Under the pieces are notes generated by a model. It worked only from the letters and a program-made list of their open reading frames with translations, was not told the DNA's origin and did not search any database. The position numbers were made by a program, and so were the translations under genes. Below, in pieces: positions 62,428 through 64,000 of a DNA stretch of 64,000 nucleotides; the stretch's first letter is position 1; each line of letters begins with the position of its first letter. The DNA comes from Nitrososphaerota archaeon (GTDB lineage: Archaea; Thermoproteota; Nitrososphaeria; Nitrososphaerales; Nitrosopumilaceae), in contig JAGWHQ010000001.1 of the NCBI GenBank assembly GCA_028866655.1, forward strand, positions 115,198 through 179,197. Direction: 5' to 3'.

Positions 62428-62541
62428 ATGAATTGCGGATGCGGAAAAGATGACAAGTGTGTATCCCCAGACTGTAATTGTGCCGTTACCGGAATATGTA
62501 CGTGTGGGTCATCATGTCATTGCAGTGCAAATAGAAAATAG
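62428..62541 (+). CDS. Metallothionein-like Cys-rich mini-protein (37 aa)
   Basis: Absent from the ORF track. It contains nine cysteines in 37 residues, arranged as CGC, CVSPDCNC, ICTC and CHC motifs, with no aromatic residue, the hallmark of metallothioneins. It also holds one His and several Lys/Asp. It probably binds Cu, Zn or Cd. A TATA-like box is at about -27, and an 8-bp hairpin begins 5 nt after the stop. A metal-buffering role is an inference from composition. It has no family I can name with certainty. Confidence 0.75.
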   Translation: MNCGCGKDDKCVSPDCNCAVTGICTCGSSCHCSANRK

Positions 62542-62546
62542 AAAAA

Positions 62547-62565
62547 TGTGGTGTAAAACACCACA
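62547..62565. terminator. 8-bp perfect hairpin after the metallothionein-like gene
   Basis: TGTGGTGT and ACACCACA pair around a 3-nt AAA loop, 5 nt after the stop codon. It may be a terminator, an mRNA-stability element, or a palindromic binding site. The downstream sequence is T-rich only weakly. Confidence 0.5.
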
Positions 62566-62611
62566 CATTAGTTTTAAGATCTACATACAAAATTATTTTT
62601 AATCGTTGAAA

Positions 62612-62636
62612 CAATCGATTGATGTCTACAGACATC
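62612..62636. repeat. Palindrome CAATCGATTG and adjacent GATGTC/GACATC hairpin
   Basis: Two overlapping dyads lie in the 147-nt spacer between the metallothionein-like and DoxX genes: a perfect 10-bp palindrome and a 6-bp stem with a 4-nt loop. They could be a regulator site or part of a small RNA. Nothing else in the spacer looks like a gene. Confidence 0.35.
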
Positions 62637-62688
62637 CACTTTAGATTTTACAGACACTTGTTCAAACATTCTTGTTCACAGTGGTTAA

Positions 62689-63105
62689 TTATTGAATAAA
62701 TCGTGGAATTTTTTTCACTAGATGAGATAACGAGAATCTCCCAGGACCTAACACTATGACAGTTAATAGAATTACAAATGCAAGCAATTCTAATTCTAGT
62801 CCATTTTTTCCAGAAAATGATTGAAGTTTTTTCAGCCATACCATAACGGTGAGCATCTCTATTGCAAGAAGACTTGCAGTTATTCTTGTTAACACTCCAA
62901 CTATGAGAAGAACACCTCCAATCAATTCCAGCAATCCAATCAATAATGCCATTTCTGAAGGAAGACCAATACTTGAGAAAAATCCTGAAGAGCTGCTATC
63001 AAATTTTCCAATACTGTGAACAATAAACATAACACCTACTGCAATTCGTAATCCAAAGTGGCTCAGATCATGAAACAGATGTGTTCTAAGAGAAGCTTCT
63101 ACCAT
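62689..63105 (-). CDS. DoxX-family membrane protein
   Basis: A 138-aa integral membrane protein from ATG 63105. It has about four helices; GLRIAVGVMFIVHSIGKF is the DoxX-like first block and LIGLLELIGGVLLIVGV the second. DoxX proteins are linked to thiosulfate:quinone reductase subunits in some archaea but often have other roles. The longer ORF in the track is rejected because ATAATATGCATTATA, a TATA-like stretch, is just upstream of this ATG. No partner subunit is present. Confidence 0.78.
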   Translation of the reverse strand: MVEASLRTHLFHDLSHFGLRIAVGVMFIVHSIGKFDSSSSGFFSSIGLPSEMALLIGLLELIGGVLLIVGVLTRITASLLAIEMLTVMVWLKKLQSFSGKNGLELELLAFVILLTVIVLGPGRFSLSHLVKKIPRFIQ

Positions 63106-63256
63106 ATTCAAATCACCTTTGAATATAATGCATATTATTTGTTTATACCACTTGCTAAGATAATTACTTGAAAACTCAGCTACTTTTTCCAAATAATGAG
63201 TTCATGTCTGCAAAAGATTTGATTTGACCAGTGATCTCTTTTTTATTGCAAGATAA

Positions 63257-63793
63257 TCAGGAAGTTTGAAAATTCTTCAATGTTGATATTAATTTGAGAT
63301 TTCTTCCAGTTAATGCACCAACACCTAACATCATTATCAAGTCTACAACAAGCGTCATTTCAATATCAACGGGACTCAGATTTTTTTGAATAGTAAAGGA
63401 AGGAGTAAGATAGAGAGAACCAAGAAAAACATATCCCAGCACAAATCTTGAGACTAGTCCTGCTATCCAAATCACATATGGAACATGTCCTCCCTTTGCA
63501 TGAATTTTACCATCATCTGCCTTCCAGACTACAATAGACTTGTCAACGTGTCTGTGTGAGAGATATGTTGCACATATCAGAATACCTACGTATGCAAAGA
63601 CATACCAAGTGGAAACTCCTGCCTGAAATGAGCTAAATACAGCAAATATGCTAATAGCAAAATAAGATATCATTGAGAAAATTATTTTATTTTTGCCAAC
63701 AGGTCCTCCTGACATTATTTTCTTAAACCTGAAAATTAGCACAGCAACAATCATTACAACAAATATCAGAATCTGAGAATCCATCGTCGTCAC
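63257..63793 (-). CDS. Polytopic membrane protein, unknown family
   Basis: A 178-aa protein with about five transmembrane segments (for example LIFVVMIVAVLIFRF, FSMISYFAISIFAVF, YVIWIAGLVSRFVLGYVF). A soluble loop KADDGKIHAKGG lies between. The layout is reminiscent of CcdC/DUF1453-like proteins but no motif decides it. It is on the same strand as the DoxX gene but with a spacer of about 150 nt to its start. Confidence 0.65.
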   Translation of the reverse strand: MTTMDSQILIFVVMIVAVLIFRFKKIMSGGPVGKNKIIFSMISYFAISIFAVFSSFQAGVSTWYVFAYVGILICATYLSHRHVDKSIVVWKADDGKIHAKGGHVPYVIWIAGLVSRFVLGYVFLGSLYLTPSFTIQKNLSPVDIEMTLVVDLIMMLGVGALTGRNLKLISTLKNFQTS

Positions 63794-63873
63794 ATCACCG
63801 AAATTAGAACCATTAGACTCGACAGGTTTTTCCTATTTTGATAGTTTAATCATTTCTTTCTTGCACTAGATGT

Positions 63874-64000
63874 TTAATTATCAAGTGGTAACAGGATGTG
63901 AATTTCAGATCCTTTGCCGATTCCTTCAGATTCTGCCCATATCTTTCCACCATGTGCCTCGACTATTCCCTTGCATACAACAAGACCCAACCCAGAACCG
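63874..64000 (-). CDS. Sensor histidine kinase, C-terminal fragment (cut by window end)
   Basis: Only the last part of a HATPase domain is visible: GSGLGLVVCKGIVEAHGGKIW, then GSEIHILLPLDN and the stop. The G2 box and end resemble those of the kinase at 50495. The rest of the gene continues beyond base 64000. It is not in the ORF track because it is partial. Confidence 0.85.
   Translation of the reverse strand, partial: GSGLGLVVCKGIVEAHGGKIWAESEGIGKGSEIHILLPLDN

Noticed and set aside
1-64000. Possible tRNA, rRNA, insertion sequence, prophage or restriction genes
   Set aside because: I scanned the intergenic stretches for T-arm-like GGTTCRA and acceptor pairing and the ORFs for transposase, integrase and nuclease motifs and saw none. 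A tRNA or covariance-model scan was not possible here.

Overview
The window comes from an AT-rich, very compact archaeal genome, almost certainly an ammonia-oxidising thaumarchaeon of the Nitrosopumilales type (Nitrososphaerota). The lineage call rests on gene content: CdvA, Alba, RpoK, S25e, a proteasome beta subunit, an EndA-type tRNA splicing endonuclease, archaeal-type ProRS, CofE, a REC protein with a Cys-rich TackOD1-like output domain, a PEFG-CTERM-like surface protein, and a tandem-SDR protein resembling malonyl-CoA reductase. The genus cannot be fixed from the sequence. I see no rRNA, tRNA, CRISPR array, insertion sequence or prophage. The region is chromosomal core with a few lineage-specific small genes.

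Layout. 1-6.5 kb: biotin ligase (5' truncated), a hidden 37-codon membrane peptide, agmatinase family, DUF2203, UbiA prenyltransferase, aldo/keto reductase, and a cysteine-synthase-like enzyme with a rhodanese-like C-terminus. 6.6-14 kb: YHS mini-protein, glutaminase-less AsnB-like protein, HTH regulator, Alba, RpoK, cyclophilin-like protein, S25e, DNA ligase, DUF47/PhoU-like protein, EndA, two hypotheticals. 14-19.4 kb: MCR-like tandem SDR coupled to a MaoC-like hotdog gene, TauE/SafE permease, homoserine dehydrogenase, PUA protein. 19.4-26 kb (minus): proteasome beta, M20 peptidase-nnrD-trmI, ArgS and phosphoglycolate phosphatase. 26-34.5 kb: DUF504, VTT/DedA-like protein, DRG GTPase, a Lys/Arg-rich repeat protein, a large collagen-like protein, a TPR protein, and a rhodanese overlapping a siroheme sulfite/nitrite reductase. 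34.6-43.4 kb: Ino1, Thi4, putative metallopeptidase, TrxB, PEFG-CTERM protein, TusA-CysM pair, PHP, CofE, SerB-like HAD. 43.4-54.1 kb: ProS, a cupredoxin-like protein, HtrA with a collagen stalk, a kinase-TldD-UDG-AAG operon, Hpt, CheY-like REC and REC-TackOD1. 54.2-64 kb: PIN-ATPase-KH, DtxR, DUF192, acetyl-CoA synthetase, CdvA, tandem ThyX, a metallothionein-like peptide, DoxX, and a second kinase cut by the window edge.

Functional threads. Sulfur handling recurs: cysteine synthase-rhodanese fusion, TauE/SafE permease, two-domain rhodanese with sulfite/nitrite reductase, TusA with cysteine synthase, and a Thi4 whose active-site Cys predicts a suicide sulfur donor. Signalling genes form a phosphorelay-like block at 50-54 kb. 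Carbon metabolism is represented by the MCR-like tandem SDR, a candidate for the malonyl-CoA reduction step of the 3-hydroxypropionate/4-hydroxybutyrate cycle.

Gene expression style. Many starts lie about 26 nt downstream of a TATA-like box with no Shine-Dalgarno sequence, which points to leaderless transcripts; I used this to correct several starts. Convergent genes are packed so tightly that some share a CTAG or TTAG tetranucleotide as both stop codons.
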